From the NCBI GenBank assembly GCA_012516015.1, contig JAAYXG010000581.1, positions 1 through 7,943 of the forward strand: 7,943 nt of DNA. Direction: 5' to 3'. The notes beneath the pieces are model-generated. The model saw only the letters and a program-made list of their open reading frames with translations, ran no database searches and was not told where the DNA came from. Source of the stretch: Lysobacteraceae bacterium (GTDB lineage: Bacteria; Pseudomonadota; Gammaproteobacteria; Steroidobacterales; Steroidobacteraceae). A program made the position numbers and the translations under genes. This document shows, one piece after another, positions 1-6,970 of the stretch (its first letter is position 1; each line of letters starts with the position of its first letter).

Positions 1-1026
1 CGTCGATGATTCGTATTTCTCGGCGCCGAGGATGACTTGCGCCATCGCTTGCACCGCCTTCACGGGGTACTTACCGACTGCACTTTCGCCGGAGAGCATG
101 ACGGCATCGGTACCGTCCATGACCGCGTTCGCAACGTCGGACACTTCCGCACGCGTCGGCACCGGGTTGTTGATCATCGACTCCATCATCTGTGTCGCCG
201 TGATCACGATTCGATTGCGCTTGCGCGTTTCGGCGATGATGTGCTTCTGCAATCCGGTCAGCTCGGCGTAACCGACCTCGACGCCGAGATCGCCGCGCGC
301 GACCATGACGGCGTCGCTCGCCAAGATGATTCGATCCAAGTTGACGAGCGCCTCGGAGCGTTCGATCTTCGCCACGAGGTGGCCATGGCCGCCTTCCTTG
401 CGCAAGAGGCGACGCGCCTCTTCCATGTCGCTGCCGTCGCGCGCGAACGAGACGGCGAGATAATCGACACCGAGCTTTGCAGCGAGCTTGATGTCCTCGC
501 GATCTTTGTCGGTCAACGCGCCGGCCGACAAGCCGCCGCCCTGCTTGTTGATCCCTTTGTTGTTCGAGAGCTCGCCGCCGACGACGACACGCGTATGAAT
601 CCGAGGGCCGTCGACGTCGGTCACGTCCAGAACGATCAAACCGTCGTTCAGGAGCAGCGTGTCGCCGGCACGCACGTCTTCGGGCAGAGTCTTATAGGCA
701 ACGCCGACGCTCTTCGCGGTTCCCGCGTTGGTGTCGAGCGAGACGTCGAGCGTGAAGGGATCGCCTTCATTCAGAAAAACCTTGCCCTCGGCGAAGCGCT
801 CGATGCGAATCTTCGGGCCCTGCAGGTCTCCGAGAACCGCCACCCACTTGCCGGCCCGCTCGGCCGCCTCGCGCACCATCTGCACGCGGCGCGCATGAAA
901 CTCCGGCTCCCCGTGCGAGAAATTGATGCGCACGACGTCCGCGCCGGCGCGGATGAGTTCTGCCAGAACCGTCGGGTCGTCAGTAGCGGGGCCGAGCGTC
1001 GTAAGAATTTTTGTACGGCGAAGCAT
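1..1026 (-). CDS. pyk: Pyruvate kinase, PykA type (3' end outside the window)
   Basis: Converts phosphoenolpyruvate and ADP to pyruvate and ATP, the last step of glycolysis, in the cytoplasm. The first 342 residues are present; the family is usually about 480, so the end of the barrel and the allosteric C-terminal domain lie off the left edge. Visible motifs are RINFSHG (33-39), GDLQGPKIR (66-74), LSNNKGINK (153-161), the catalytic-lysine segment VAKIE (218-222, Lys220), the metal site [10 protein letters not shown] (241-250) and [10 protein letters not shown] (275-284) followed by [12 protein letters not shown]. The B domain, about residues 75-170, is present. The ATG at 1026 matches the family start (LRRTKI), and an in-frame TAG lies two codons upstream, so no earlier start is possible. 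No Shine-Dalgarno sequence precedes it; a heptamer array does. Last visible gene of the tkt-gap-pgk-pyk operon. The sequence resembles E. coli PykA more than PykF. Lys72 replaces the Glu found in potassium-dependent enzymes. Confidence 0.97.
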   Translation of the reverse strand, partial: MLRRTKILTTLGPATDDPTVLAELIRAGADVVRINFSHGEPEFHARRVQMVREAAERAGKWVAVLGDLQGPKIRIERFAEGKVFLNEGDPFTLDVSLDTNAGTAKSVGVAYKTLPEDVRAGDTLLLNDGLIVLDVTDVDGPRIHTRVVVGGELSNNKGINKQGGGLSAGALTDKDREDIKLAAKLGVDYLAVSFARDGSDMEEARRLLRKEGGHGHLVAKIERSEALVNLDRIILASDAVMVARGDLGVEVGYAELTGLQKHIIAETRKRNRIVITATQMMESMINNPVPTRAEVSDVANAVMDGTDAVMLSGESAVGKYPVKAVQAMAQVILGAEKYESST

Positions 1027-1030
1027 AGGC

Positions 1031-1065
1031 TAGCGTTAGGGGTTGGCGGTTAGCGGATAGCCAGA
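1031..1065 (+). repeat. Heptamer array A (pgk/pyk junction)
   Basis: Four degenerate 7-bp units read in strict register: TAGCGTT, AGGGGTT, GGCGGTT, AGCGGAT, then the cap AGCCAGA (1059-1065). The consensus unit is RGCGGTT. The array runs almost into the pyk start codon (ATG complement at 1024-1026) and occupies the place where its ribosome-binding site should be. Only one array is clear; a mirror-image partner further right (about 1080-1110) is not recognisable beyond an inverted copy of the cap. Confidence 0.6.
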
Positions 1066-1087
1066 AGGCCGATTCCGACCTTCTGAC
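1060..1087 (-). other. Stem-loop formed by inverted cap motifs
   Basis: GCCAGAAGG (1060-1068) and CCTTCTGAC (1079-1087) are inverted copies of the array cap plus two bases. In the operon RNA (minus sense) they can form a nine-pair stem, one pair being U-G, around a ten-base loop. No U-tract follows, so it is not a classical intrinsic terminator. It lies in the pyk 5' leader. Confidence 0.45.
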
Positions 1088-1154
1088 AGCGGCGGACAGT
1101 GTAATGAGATTGCAGAAACTTGCGAGCGCTATTCCGTCTCGAAGGTTCAAGATG

Positions 1155-1178
1155 GACGAGCGCCCCCCAACGCTCGCC
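1155..1178 (-). other. Possible hairpin 17 bases after the pgk stop codon
   Basis: GACGAGCG (1155-1162) and CGCTCGCC (1171-1178) can pair as an eight-base-pair stem in minus-sense RNA (one G-U pair) with an eight-base loop rich in G. It lacks the downstream U-run of an intrinsic terminator, which fits read-through into pyk. It could protect the 3' side of pgk RNA or be incidental in GC-rich DNA. Confidence 0.3.
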
Positions 1179-1195
1179 CCTGACGCGTCTCAGCG

Positions 1196-2374
1196 CTACT
1201 GCTTTGCGCGTTCTTCGAGCACCGCGACGGCGGGGAGCTTCTTGCCTTCGAGGAACTCGAGAAAAGCGCCGCCGCCGGTCGAAATATAGGAAATGTCCTC
1301 CGCAATGCCGTATTTCTCGATCGCCGCGAGCGTATCGCCGCCGCCCGCGATCGAGAACGCCGAGCTGCGGGCAATCGCCTGCGCCAACGTGCGGGTGCCC
1401 TCGCCGAACTGATCGAACTCGAAGACGCCGACCGGTCCGTTCCACACGATCGTGCCCGCATCGGCGAAGAGCTGCGCGAATCGCTCAGCCGTGTCGGGTC
1501 CGATATCCAGGATCATCTCGTCGGCGCCGACATTGTTGACCGGCTTGACGTCGGCCTCGGCGCTCGCGGAGAACTCCTTCGCAACGACGACGTCAGTGGG
1601 GAGCGGGATGTCCACCTTCAGCTCCCTGGAGCGAGCCAGCAGTCCCTTGGCGATATCGATCATGTCGGGTTCGGCAAGCGATTTGCCGATCGCATAGCCC
1701 TGCGCGGCGAGAAACGTGTTTGCGATGCCCCCGCCGACGATGAGCTTGTCGACCTTCGTCAGTAAGGTCTCGAGCACGGTCAGCTTCGTTGAAACCTTCG
1801 AACCCGCGACGATCGCGATCAGCGGGCGCTTCGGCTTCTCGAGCGCCGTCTCGAGCGCCTCCAGCTCATTCATGAGAAGCGGGCCTGCACACGCGACGGG
1901 CGCAAAACGCGCGACGCCGTGCGTGCTCGCTTCCGCACGATGCGCCGTACCGAAAGCATCCATGACGAACACGTCGCAGAGCGCCGCCATCTTGCGGGCG
2001 AGCTCCTCGTTGTTCTTCTTCTCGCCCTTGTTGAAGCGCACGTTCTCGAGCAGTACGACCTCGCCGACCCCGCACTCGACGCCGTCGAGCCAGTTCTTCT
2101 CGAGCCGAACCTTGTAGCCGAGGAGCTCCGACAGACGCTGCGCGACGGGTGCGAGCGAGAACTCCTCGTCGTACACGCCTTCTTCGGGCCGCCCCAGATG
2201 AGACATGACGAGCACGCGCGCGCCCGCATTCTTGGCAGCCTGAATCGTCGGCAACGCGGCACGAATACGCGCATCGCTCGATACGACGCCGCCTTGCACG
2301 GGAACGTTGAGATCTTCACGGATCAAGACGCGCTTGCCGCGCAGATCGAGATCGGTCATTCGGAGGATGGGCAT
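1196..2374 (-). CDS. pgk: Phosphoglycerate kinase
   Basis: Transfers phosphate from 1,3-bisphosphoglycerate to ADP, the first ATP-forming step of glycolysis, in the cytoplasm. At 392 residues it is full length for a bacterial enzyme. The N-terminal substrate domain shows REDLNVP (19-25), [12 protein letters not shown] (33-44), SHLGRP (58-63), [11 protein letters not shown] (110-120) and DAFGTAHR (139-146). The C-terminal nucleotide domain shows GSKVSTKL (191-198), VGGGIANTF (213-221), [10 protein letters not shown] (311-320), the phosphate loop GGGDT (344-348) and [10 protein letters not shown] (365-374). The start at 2374 gives [11 protein letters not shown], aligning with the E. coli start, and an AAGAGGG ribosome-binding site lies nine bases upstream. 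It sits 144 bases after gap and 169 before pyk on the same strand, in the common gap-pgk-pyk order. No missing catalytic residue or frameshift was seen. Confidence 0.98.
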   Translation of the reverse strand: MPILRMTDLDLRGKRVLIREDLNVPVQGGVVSSDARIRAALPTIQAAKNAGARVLVMSHLGRPEEGVYDEEFSLAPVAQRLSELLGYKVRLEKNWLDGVECGVGEVVLLENVRFNKGEKKNNEELARKMAALCDVFVMDAFGTAHRAEASTHGVARFAPVACAGPLLMNELEALETALEKPKRPLIAIVAGSKVSTKLTVLETLLTKVDKLIVGGGIANTFLAAQGYAIGKSLAEPDMIDIAKGLLARSRELKVDIPLPTDVVVAKEFSASAEADVKPVNNVGADEMILDIGPDTAERFAQLFADAGTIVWNGPVGVFEFDQFGEGTRTLAQAIARSSAFSIAGGGDTLAAIEKYGIAEDISYISTGGGAFLEFLEGKKLPAVAVLEERAKQ

Positions 2375-2383
2375 TGGAGGAAT

Positions 2384-2390
2384 CCCTCTT
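2384..2390 (-). promoter_or_regulatory. Ribosome-binding site of pgk
   Basis: AAGAGGG in minus sense with a nine-base spacer to the ATG at 2374. The GAGG inside it can pair with CCTC (complement of 2377-2380) in a small four-pair hairpin. The outer end of a heptamer array begins only three bases further upstream, at 2393. Confidence 0.6.
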
Positions 2391-2392
2391 GA

Positions 2393-2427
2393 GGGCTCGG
2401 GGCACGGGGCCTGGGGCTCGGGTCAGA
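2393..2427 (+). repeat. Heptamer array B, left arm (gap/pgk junction)
   Basis: Four tandem 7-bp units, GGGCTCG (2393), GGGCACG (2400), GGGCCTG (2407) and GGGCTCG (2414), followed in register by the cap GGTCAGA (2421-2427). The array is G-rich on the plus strand, so C-rich in the operon RNA, and ends 18 bases from the pgk start codon. Confidence 0.8.
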
Positions 2428-2483
2428 AAAGAATCGTGCGAGTGCTCTCGATGGCTCGTACTTGGAGCGCAGCTCTTGGATCT

Positions 2484-2518
2484 TCCGACCCAAGCCCCGC
2501 GCCCCAAGCCCCAAGCCC
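2484..2518 (-). repeat. Heptamer array B, right arm
   Basis: Read on the minus strand: GGGCTTG, GGGCTTG, GGGCGCG, GGGCTTG, then the cap GGTCGGA (complement of 2484-2490). The first unit begins on the base after the gap TAA stop codon, so the gap transcript enters a G-rich repeat immediately after translation ends. Confidence 0.8.
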
Positions 2519-3532
2519 TTAAGCAGCCTTGAACCACGCAATCGCCGTGTCGAGCATGCGGTTCGAGAAGCCCCACTCGTTGTCGTACCACGCGCAGACC
2601 TTGACCAAGGTGCCGTCGATAACTTTCGTCATCGTGGCGTCATAGGTCGAAGACGCCGGGTCATGGTTGAAGTCGACGGAGACGAGCGGTGCATCGGTGT
2701 ACGCGAGCACGCCTTTCAGCGAGCCGTTCGCGGCCTCCTTCATCGCAGCATTGATCTCCTCGACGCTCGTCGCGCGCTTGGCGATAAAGCTCAGGTCGAC
2801 GAGGGAGACGTTGATCGTGGGCACACGAACGGCGAAGCCGTCGAGCTTGCCGTTTAACTCCGGCAACACGAGGCCGACGGCCGCCGCTGCGCCCGTCTTC
2901 GTCGGGATCATCGACATCGTCGCAGAGCGCGCCCGGCGCAGGTCCTTGTGGTACACGTCCGTGAGCACCTGGTCGTTCGTGTAGGCGTGAATCGTCGTCA
3001 TGACGCCCGAGGTGATGCCGACCTTCTCGTTCAACACTTTCGCGACCGGCGCCAGACAGTTGGTGGTGCACGACGCGTTCGAGATCACGGTGTAGCTCGA
3101 CTTGAGCGTGTTGTGATTCACGCCGTACACGATCGTCGCATCGACGTCCTTGCCGCCCGGTGCGGAAATCACGACCTTCTTCGCTCCGGCATTCAGATGG
3201 GCGCTCGCCTTCTCCTTACTCGTGAACAGACCCGTGCACTCGAACACGACGTCGACGCCGAGCTCGCCCCAGGGGAGTTTCGACGGGTCGCGCTCGGCGA
3301 TCACCCGAATGCGATCGCCGTTGACGACCATCGAGTCGCCGTCCACGGTCACCTCACCGGGGAACTTGCCGTGCACGGTGTCGTACTGCGTGAGGTGCGC
3401 GTTCGTTTTCGCATCGCCCAAGTCGTTGATGGCGACGATCTGAATTTCCTTCTGACGGTTCGCCTCGTACAGCGCACGGAGGATGTTGCGACCGATCCGG
3501 CCATAGCCGTTGATACCGACTTTGATGGGCAT
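2519..3532 (-). CDS. gap: Glyceraldehyde-3-phosphate dehydrogenase, NAD-type, class I
   Basis: Oxidises and phosphorylates glyceraldehyde-3-phosphate to 1,3-bisphosphoglycerate with NAD. The protein has 337 residues, the usual size. The Rossmann fold starts with [10 protein letters not shown] (6-15). Asp37 in AINDLGD is at the position that selects NAD over NADP. The catalytic motif [12 protein letters not shown] spans 151-162 with Cys155 as nucleophile; His182 in HAYTNDQ is its partner. [10 protein letters not shown] (195-204), [10 protein letters not shown] (209-218) and VRVPTINVS (235-243) form the substrate side, and [11 protein letters not shown] lies near the C-terminus. The ATG at 3532 gives the canonical [11 protein letters not shown] and has a GAGGAA ribosome-binding site eight bases upstream. 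Second gene of the operon, 152 bases after tkt; its product is the substrate of the next gene product, Pgk. Heptamer arrays lie on both sides of the gene. Confidence 0.98.
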   Translation of the reverse strand: MPIKVGINGYGRIGRNILRALYEANRQKEIQIVAINDLGDAKTNAHLTQYDTVHGKFPGEVTVDGDSMVVNGDRIRVIAERDPSKLPWGELGVDVVFECTGLFTSKEKASAHLNAGAKKVVISAPGGKDVDATIVYGVNHNTLKSSYTVISNASCTTNCLAPVAKVLNEKVGITSGVMTTIHAYTNDQVLTDVYHKDLRRARSATMSMIPTKTGAAAAVGLVLPELNGKLDGFAVRVPTINVSLVDLSFIAKRATSVEEINAAMKEAANGSLKGVLAYTDAPLVSVDFNHDPASSTYDATMTKVIDGTLVKVCAWYDNEWGFSNRMLDTAIAWFKAA

Positions 3533-3540
3533 TGCTCAAT

Positions 3541-3546
3541 TTCCTC
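3541..3546 (-). promoter_or_regulatory. Ribosome-binding site of gap
   Basis: GAGGAA in minus sense, eight bases before the ATG. It is the strongest Shine-Dalgarno sequence in the operon and lies eight bases from the outer end of heptamer array C. Confidence 0.65.
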
Positions 3547-3554
3547 GAAGAGTA

Positions 3555-3589
3555 GGCTGTGGGCTGTAGGCTGTAGGCTGTAGGTCGGA
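3555..3589 (+). repeat. Heptamer array C (tkt/gap junction)
   Basis: Four units, GGCTGTG (3555), GGCTGTA (3562), GGCTGTA (3569) and GGCTGTA (3576), followed in register by the cap GGTCGGA (3583-3589). This is the most regular array in the window. On the minus strand it would translate as YSLQPTA-like peptides, although no gene uses it here. A possible decayed partner on the other strand runs from about 3603 to 3637 (cap-like GGCCGGT, then GATTGCA up to CGCTGTA), but only its outermost unit clearly resembles the left arm. Confidence 0.8.
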
Positions 3590-3609
3590 CTGGAGGGCTC
3601 CAACCGGCC
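3583..3609 (-). other. Hairpin at the centre of element C
   Basis: GGTCGG (3583-3588) and TGGAG (3591-3595) face CTCCA (3598-3602) and CCGGCC (3604-3609), giving an imperfect stem with a tiny loop. In minus-sense RNA one pair becomes an A-C mismatch. The outer half of the stem is the array cap and its inverted copy, as in the pgk/pyk junction. Confidence 0.35.
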
Positions 3610-3684
3610 TGCAATCGCTATCGCTTTCAGTACAGCGAAGGTTAACGAATCATCCAATCTCGCGAACGAGCTTACGACTGCGCA

Positions 3685-5697
3685 TCACCCTGCACTCTGC
3701 AGCAGACGTTCCACGGTCTTCACCACGTTGTCCGCAGTGAACCCGAAATGCTTGAACAGTTCCTTTGCGACACCTGATGCGCCGAACGAAGTCATACCGA
3801 TGACTGCGCCTCGGTCGCCGACGTAGCGCCACCACATATCCGGAGAGGCCGCCTCGATCGCGACACGGCAGGCAACCGCCTTCGGTAGCACTTGTTCCCG
3901 ATAGGAAGCGTCTTGAGCATCGAACACGTTCGTGCTCGGCATGGAAACGACGCGCACGCGTCGCCCCTGTTGCTCCAGCGCGGCCGCCGCTTCCACCGCC
4001 AAGCCGATCTCCGAGCCGGTTGCGATGAGGATCGCTTCGGGCGCGCCTTCGCAATCCTTCAGTACGTAACCGCCTCGTCGTATCGCTTCGACCTGCTCCG
4101 GCGTGCGTGCTTGCGCCGGAATCCCTTGGCGCGTCAGCGCGAGCACAGAGGGCCCGTCGCGACGCTCGATCGCGTCGATCCACGCCACCGCGGTCTCGGC
4201 GGCATCGCAAGGCCGCCACACGGTCATGTTCGGAATGATCCGCAGGCTCGGAATGTGCTCGACGGGTTGATGCGTCGGACCGTCCTCGCCAAGACCGATC
4301 GAATCGTGCGTCAGCACGAAGATGACCCGTTGCTTCATCAACGCAGCCATGCGAATTGCGTTGCGAGCGTAGTCCGAGAACACGAGGAACGTGCCGCCGT
4401 ACGGGATCAGGCCGCCATGCAGGGCGATGCCGTTCATGATCGCGCTCATGCCGAACTCGCGCACCCCGTAGTGCAGGTAGTTGCCGGTCGGATCCTCGGC
4501 GGTGAACGGACGCGAATCCTTGCGGTTCGTGTTGTTCGACCCGGTCAGATCCGCCGATCCGCCCAGCAACTCCGGCACGTGCGGGCCGAGTCCGTTCAAG
4601 GCCTGCTGAGACGCTTGCCGAGTTGCGAGCGAGCCGGTCGCTTGCGCGGCCTGCGCCAGGTACTCCGCGCTCTTCGTCTTCCAGGCGTCCGGCAGCTCGC
4701 CGCGCATGCGACGCTCGAATTCCGCCGCGAGCTCGGGAAACTTCGCCCGGTACTGCTCGAAACGTGCCCGCCACTCGTCTTCCGCTTTCTGCCCTCGCTC
4801 GCGAGCGTCCCAGCCGCGGCGAATGTCCTCGGGGATCACGAACGGCGCGTGCTCCCAACCGAGGTTCTTACGAGTCGCGGCCACCTCTTCTACGCCGAGC
4901 GCGGCGCCATGAGTGGCTTCGGTGCCTTGCTTGTTGGGCGCACCCCAGCCGATGATGGTCTTGCAGCAGATGAGGCTCGGGCGGTCCTTCTCGGCCTTCG
5001 CCGCAGCGATCGCGCGCTCGATTGCGGCGGGGTCGTGCCCATCGACATTGGGTACGACATGCCAACCGTAGGCTTCGAAGCGCTTCGGCGTGTCGTCGGT
5101 GAACCAACCGTGAACTTCGCCGTCGATGGAAATCCCGTTGTCGTCGTAGAAACCGATCAGCTTCCCGAGCTTCAACGTGCCGGCAAGCGAGCACGCCTCG
5201 TGTGAAACGCCCTCCATCAGGCAACCGTCACCGAGGAATACCCAGGTGTAGTGATCGACGATCTCGAATCCCGGGCGATTGAAAGTATTCGCGAGCACCT
5301 TCTCGGCCAGCGCCATGCCGACCGCGTTCGCGAGTCCCTGTCCGAGCGGACCTGTAGTCGTTTCAATACCGAGGTGTGGTTCGTGCTCCGGGTGCCCCGC
5401 CGTATGAGAGCCGAGCTGTCGAAACGCTTGTAACTGCTCGATCGGCAACGGATAACCGGTGAGATGAAGCAACGCGTAAAGCAGCATCGACCCATGGCCG
5501 TTCGACAGCACGAAGCGATCTCGGTCAGCCCACGTCGGGTTGCCGGGGTTGTGCTTGTGGTGATCGTTCCACAGGACTTCCGCGATATCGGCCATTCCCA
5601 TCGGCATGCCTGGGTGACCGGAGTTCGCTTTCTGAACGGCGTCCATCGCGAGAGCTCGAATGGCGTTGGCAAGCTGCCGGCGGTGCAACGTCGTCAT
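3685..5697 (-). CDS. tkt: Transketolase
   Basis: Thiamine-diphosphate enzyme that moves two-carbon units between sugar phosphates, linking the pentose-phosphate pathway to glycolysis by making glyceraldehyde-3-phosphate and fructose-6-phosphate. The protein has 670 residues (E. coli TktA has about 663). Visible features are [12 protein letters not shown] (26-37), SNGHGSM (65-71), TTTGPLGQG (113-121), the ThDP-magnesium motif GDGCLMEG to FYDDNG (156-188), [10 protein letters not shown] (379-388), the pyrimidine-domain GVREFGM (411-417) with catalytic Glu414, [17 protein letters not shown] (464-480), and the C-terminal domain with ATGSE (559-563). The ATG at 5697 matches the family start ([13 protein letters not shown] segment at 8-16) and has an AGGA ribosome-binding site ten bases upstream. 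The frame stays open to 6069, but the added 124 residues look like non-coding translation. First gene of the minus-strand operon, divergent from cpdA. Confidence 0.97.
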   Translation of the reverse strand: MTTLHRRQLANAIRALAMDAVQKANSGHPGMPMGMADIAEVLWNDHHKHNPGNPTWADRDRFVLSNGHGSMLLYALLHLTGYPLPIEQLQAFRQLGSHTAGHPEHEPHLGIETTTGPLGQGLANAVGMALAEKVLANTFNRPGFEIVDHYTWVFLGDGCLMEGVSHEACSLAGTLKLGKLIGFYDDNGISIDGEVHGWFTDDTPKRFEAYGWHVVPNVDGHDPAAIERAIAAAKAEKDRPSLICCKTIIGWGAPNKQGTEATHGAALGVEEVAATRKNLGWEHAPFVIPEDIRRGWDARERGQKAEDEWRARFEQYRAKFPELAAEFERRMRGELPDAWKTKSAEYLAQAAQATGSLATRQASQQALNGLGPHVPELLGGSADLTGSNNTNRKDSRPFTAEDPTGNYLHYGVREFGMSAIMNGIALHGGLIPYGGTFLVFSDYARNAIRMAALMKQRVIFVLTHDSIGLGEDGPTHQPVEHIPSLRIIPNMTVWRPCDAAETAVAWIDAIERRDGPSVLALTRQGIPAQARTPEQVEAIRRGGYVLKDCEGAPEAILIATGSEIGLAVEAAAALEQQGRRVRVVSMPSTNVFDAQDASYREQVLPKAVACRVAIEAASPDMWWRYVGDRGAVIGMTSFGASGVAKELFKHFGFTADNVVKTVERLLQSAG

Positions 5698-5904
5698 TAG
5701 TGAAGAATCCTGGAAAAAATTGGCGAGCCGCACATTTTGGACTATCCCTTCCTCTCGGCCAAGTATTTGCTGAAGAATGTTTCGGACAATCATCCAGGGC
5801 GACGGGCGCGGGCGAACCCTGGCGCTGTCGCGCGGTCGAAGCAGGAGTCGACTCGGGACGGGGAGCGGAACCTCTAACCGCGCACTGCGTTCTGGCAGCG
5901 CGAC

Positions 5905-5954
5905 ATCCGACAATCGTAGCGAATGAGACGGACTGCATAAAATCCGACGGATCG
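5905..5954 (+). repeat. Near-direct repeat pair in the tkt/cpdA divergent region
   Basis: ATCCGACAATCGTAGC begins at 5905 and ATCCGACGGATCGTGGC begins at 5942, 37 bases apart, identical apart from one inserted base and two substitutions. Spacing and position fit a tandem operator for a regulator of tkt or cpdA, but no known binding consensus was recognised. Confidence 0.35.
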
Positions 5955-6124
5955 TGGCTGCGGGCGGAAGGATTAGACACTGGTCACTTTTCGAGTCGAG
6001 ACCGGTTGCTAGCATGAAGTCCCTAGGGAAGCCTGACTGCCGGTAAGCCTCGGCCGCCCGATTTGTCATATCAGGTCTCCTCGCGTGACGCGGTTATCAA
6101 TCTTCTTCCCTTCTGCGAGAGCGC

Positions 6125-6131
6125 AAGGAAG
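6125..6131 (+). promoter_or_regulatory. Ribosome-binding site of cpdA
   Basis: AAGGAAG, eleven bases before the ATG at 6143. It overlaps the alternative GTG at 6131, which therefore has no usable ribosome-binding site; this favours the ATG. Confidence 0.5.
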
Positions 6132-6142
6132 TGTTTAAGGCG

Positions 6143-6916
6143 ATGCAAACAGTCCGGCTCCTGCAATTCAGCGACATGCACCTCTTCGGCGATGCCGCCG
6201 GCCGCCTCCGAGGTGTCGCCTGCTTACCCGCACTGCAAGCAGCGGTGGCCGATGCCTATCGCAAGTCGCACCGTCTCGATGGGCTGCTGCTGACGGGAGA
6301 TCTCGTGCAGGACGACCCCGAAGGGTACCGTTGGATCCGTCACGTATTCGGCGACTCGAAGGTTCCCGTTCTCTGCCTCGCCGGCAACCACGACCTGCCG
6401 GACGCAATGCGCGCAACACTCGGCGAGGCGCCTTTCACGATCGGCGGCGCGACGCGCTTCGGGCGTTGGGCGGTCGTGATGCTCGACTCGTGGGTCGCGA
6501 ACAGCGCGAGCGGCGAGATCGGCGACGGGCAGCTCGGGTGGCTGCGCGAGACGCTGCGCGAACATCGCAACCAGCACGTACTGGTGTGCTTGCATCATCA
6601 CCCGATCCGCATGCAGAGCGAATGGCTGGATCACGTAGGTCTTCGCGATGCCGACGCATTCCTCGGCGCCATTCGCGAGCACTCCAACGTGCGCGGCGTC
6701 CTCTGGGGGCACGTGCACCAGTCCCTCGACAGCTTCATCCACGGGGTCCGCTTCATGGCGACGCCCGCGACGTGTGCGCAATTCCTGCCCGGTAGCGCAG
6801 AGTTCGCGCTCGACAATCGTCCGCCGGGGTACCGCTTTCTCGAGCTGATGGCCGACGGCTCGATGGCGACGGAAGTCTGCTGGCTCGAGAGCTACGCAGA
6901 TCGCATCGTCGCCTAG
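6143..6916 (+). CDS. cpdA: 3',5'-cyclic AMP phosphodiesterase (class III, CpdA)
   Basis: Metallophosphoesterase that hydrolyses cAMP to AMP in the cytoplasm, lowering signalling through CRP-type regulators. The protein has 257 residues from the preferred ATG. The dinuclear-metal motifs appear in order: DMH (11-13), GDLVQD (52-57), GNHD (81-84), HHHP (151-154) and GHVH (189-192). The CpdA-specific C-terminal stretch ATPATCAQF (206-214), with PPGYRFLEL (227-235), closely matches E. coli CpdA and separates it from generic calcineurin-like phosphoesterases. A GTG at 6131 would add four residues; the ATG has the better ribosome-binding site. The gene is divergent from tkt, so it may share regulatory DNA with the glycolytic operon. 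A TraB-family gene follows on the same strand after a repeat-filled gap. cAMP specificity is inferred from the family. Confidence 0.92.
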   Translation: MQTVRLLQFSDMHLFGDAAGRLRGVACLPALQAAVADAYRKSHRLDGLLLTGDLVQDDPEGYRWIRHVFGDSKVPVLCLAGNHDLPDAMRATLGEAPFTIGGATRFGRWAVVMLDSWVANSASGEIGDGQLGWLRETLREHRNQHVLVCLHHHPIRMQSEWLDHVGLRDADAFLGAIREHSNVRGVLWGHVHQSLDSFIHGVRFMATPATCAQFLPGSAEFALDNRPPGYRFLELMADGSMATEVCWLESYADRIVA

Positions 6917-6923
6917 CGGCGCC

Positions 6924-6970
6924 AAGCCAGACGCAGCTCGAGACTGTAGACTGTACGCTGTAAGCCAGAC
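6924..6970 (+). repeat. Direct repeat of AAGCCAGAC bracketing array D left arm
   Basis: Exact nine-base copies at 6924-6932 and 6962-6970, 38 bases apart. The second contains the cap of the D array. The first is a second cap-like AGCCAGA just after the cpdA stop codon, perhaps left by duplication of the array. Confidence 0.5.
6942..6969 (+). repeat. Heptamer array D, left arm (cpdA/traB junction)
   Basis: Units GACTGTA (6942), GACTGTA (6949) and CGCTGTA (6956), then the cap AGCCAGA (6963-6969), the same cap as array A. A weak fourth unit, AGCTCGA (6935), may precede them. The array lies in the leader of the TraB-family gene. Confidence 0.7.

Larger units (their letters stand above)
2393..2518. 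repeat. Mirror-image heptamer element filling the gap/pgk intergenic region
   Basis: Two 35-base arms (2393-2427 and 2484-2518) face each other with caps inward around a 56-base spacer. Aligning one arm with the reverse complement of the other gives 28 of 35 identical positions by hand count. In the operon RNA the arms could form a long stem between the gap stop codon and the pgk ribosome-binding site. The outer right end touches the gap stop codon, and the outer left end stops three bases from the pgk Shine-Dalgarno sequence. Possible roles are RNA processing, attenuation between cistrons, or none (an inserted MITE- or REP-like unit). The spacer contains no ORF or motif that I recognise. Confidence 0.75.
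5698..6142. other. Divergent intergenic region between tkt and cpdA
   Basis: This 445-base region has no recognisable gene and presumably holds the promoters of both the glycolytic operon and cpdA. I could not identify a convincing -35/-10 pair on either strand. Visible are the tkt ribosome-binding site (AGGA, complement of 5708-5711), an inverted repeat CCAGGG/CCCTGG (5794-5799 and 5817-5822), perfect palindromes GAGTCGACTC (5845-5854) and TCCCTAGGGA (6020-6029), and a near-direct repeat at 5905 and 5942. No heptamer array is clear here, unlike the same-strand gaps. Confidence 0.6.

Noticed and set aside
37..1053. Long plus-strand frame (338 residues) opposite pyk
   Set aside because: It is the antisense shadow of a clear pyruvate kinase gene; long antisense frames are common in GC-rich coding DNA.
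1031..1058. Telomere-like repeat (TTAGGG-type) at the pgk/pyk junction
   Set aside because: The GTTAGGGG-like segment is one unit of a degenerate 7-bp array in a bacterial operon and is internal, not terminal.
1155..1178. Intrinsic terminator after pgk
   Set aside because: The hairpin has no U-tract, and pyk follows on the same strand; recorded only as a possible stem-loop.
2393..2518. CRISPR array
   Set aside because: The repeats are only 7 bp with no spacers between them; nothing resembles a direct-repeat/spacer pattern and no cas gene is present.
3892..5205. Long plus-strand frame (437 residues) opposite tkt
   Set aside because: Antisense shadow of transketolase, with low-complexity Arg/Leu/His-rich sequence and no domain.
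5794..5822. CCAGGG/CCCTGG inverted repeat in the tkt leader as a riboswitch or operator
   Set aside because: A six-base stem with a 17-base loop in GC-rich DNA is weak, and no known riboswitch pattern is visible.
5973..5988. CRP-like site TTAGA-N6-TCACT upstream of cpdA
   Set aside because: Only seven of ten consensus half-site bases match and symmetry is poor; expected by chance in a region of this size.
5700..6017. Plus-strand 105-residue frame in the divergent region
   Set aside because: No family recognised, no ribosome-binding site seen, and composition does not suggest a protein; it overlaps the tkt leader.
5698..6069. N-terminal extension of transketolase by 124 residues (frame open to 6069)
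   Set aside because: The extension has no recognisable domain, is rich in Arg, Pro and Ser as expected of non-coding GC-rich frames, and the ATG at 5697 matches the family start and has an AGGA ribosome-binding site.
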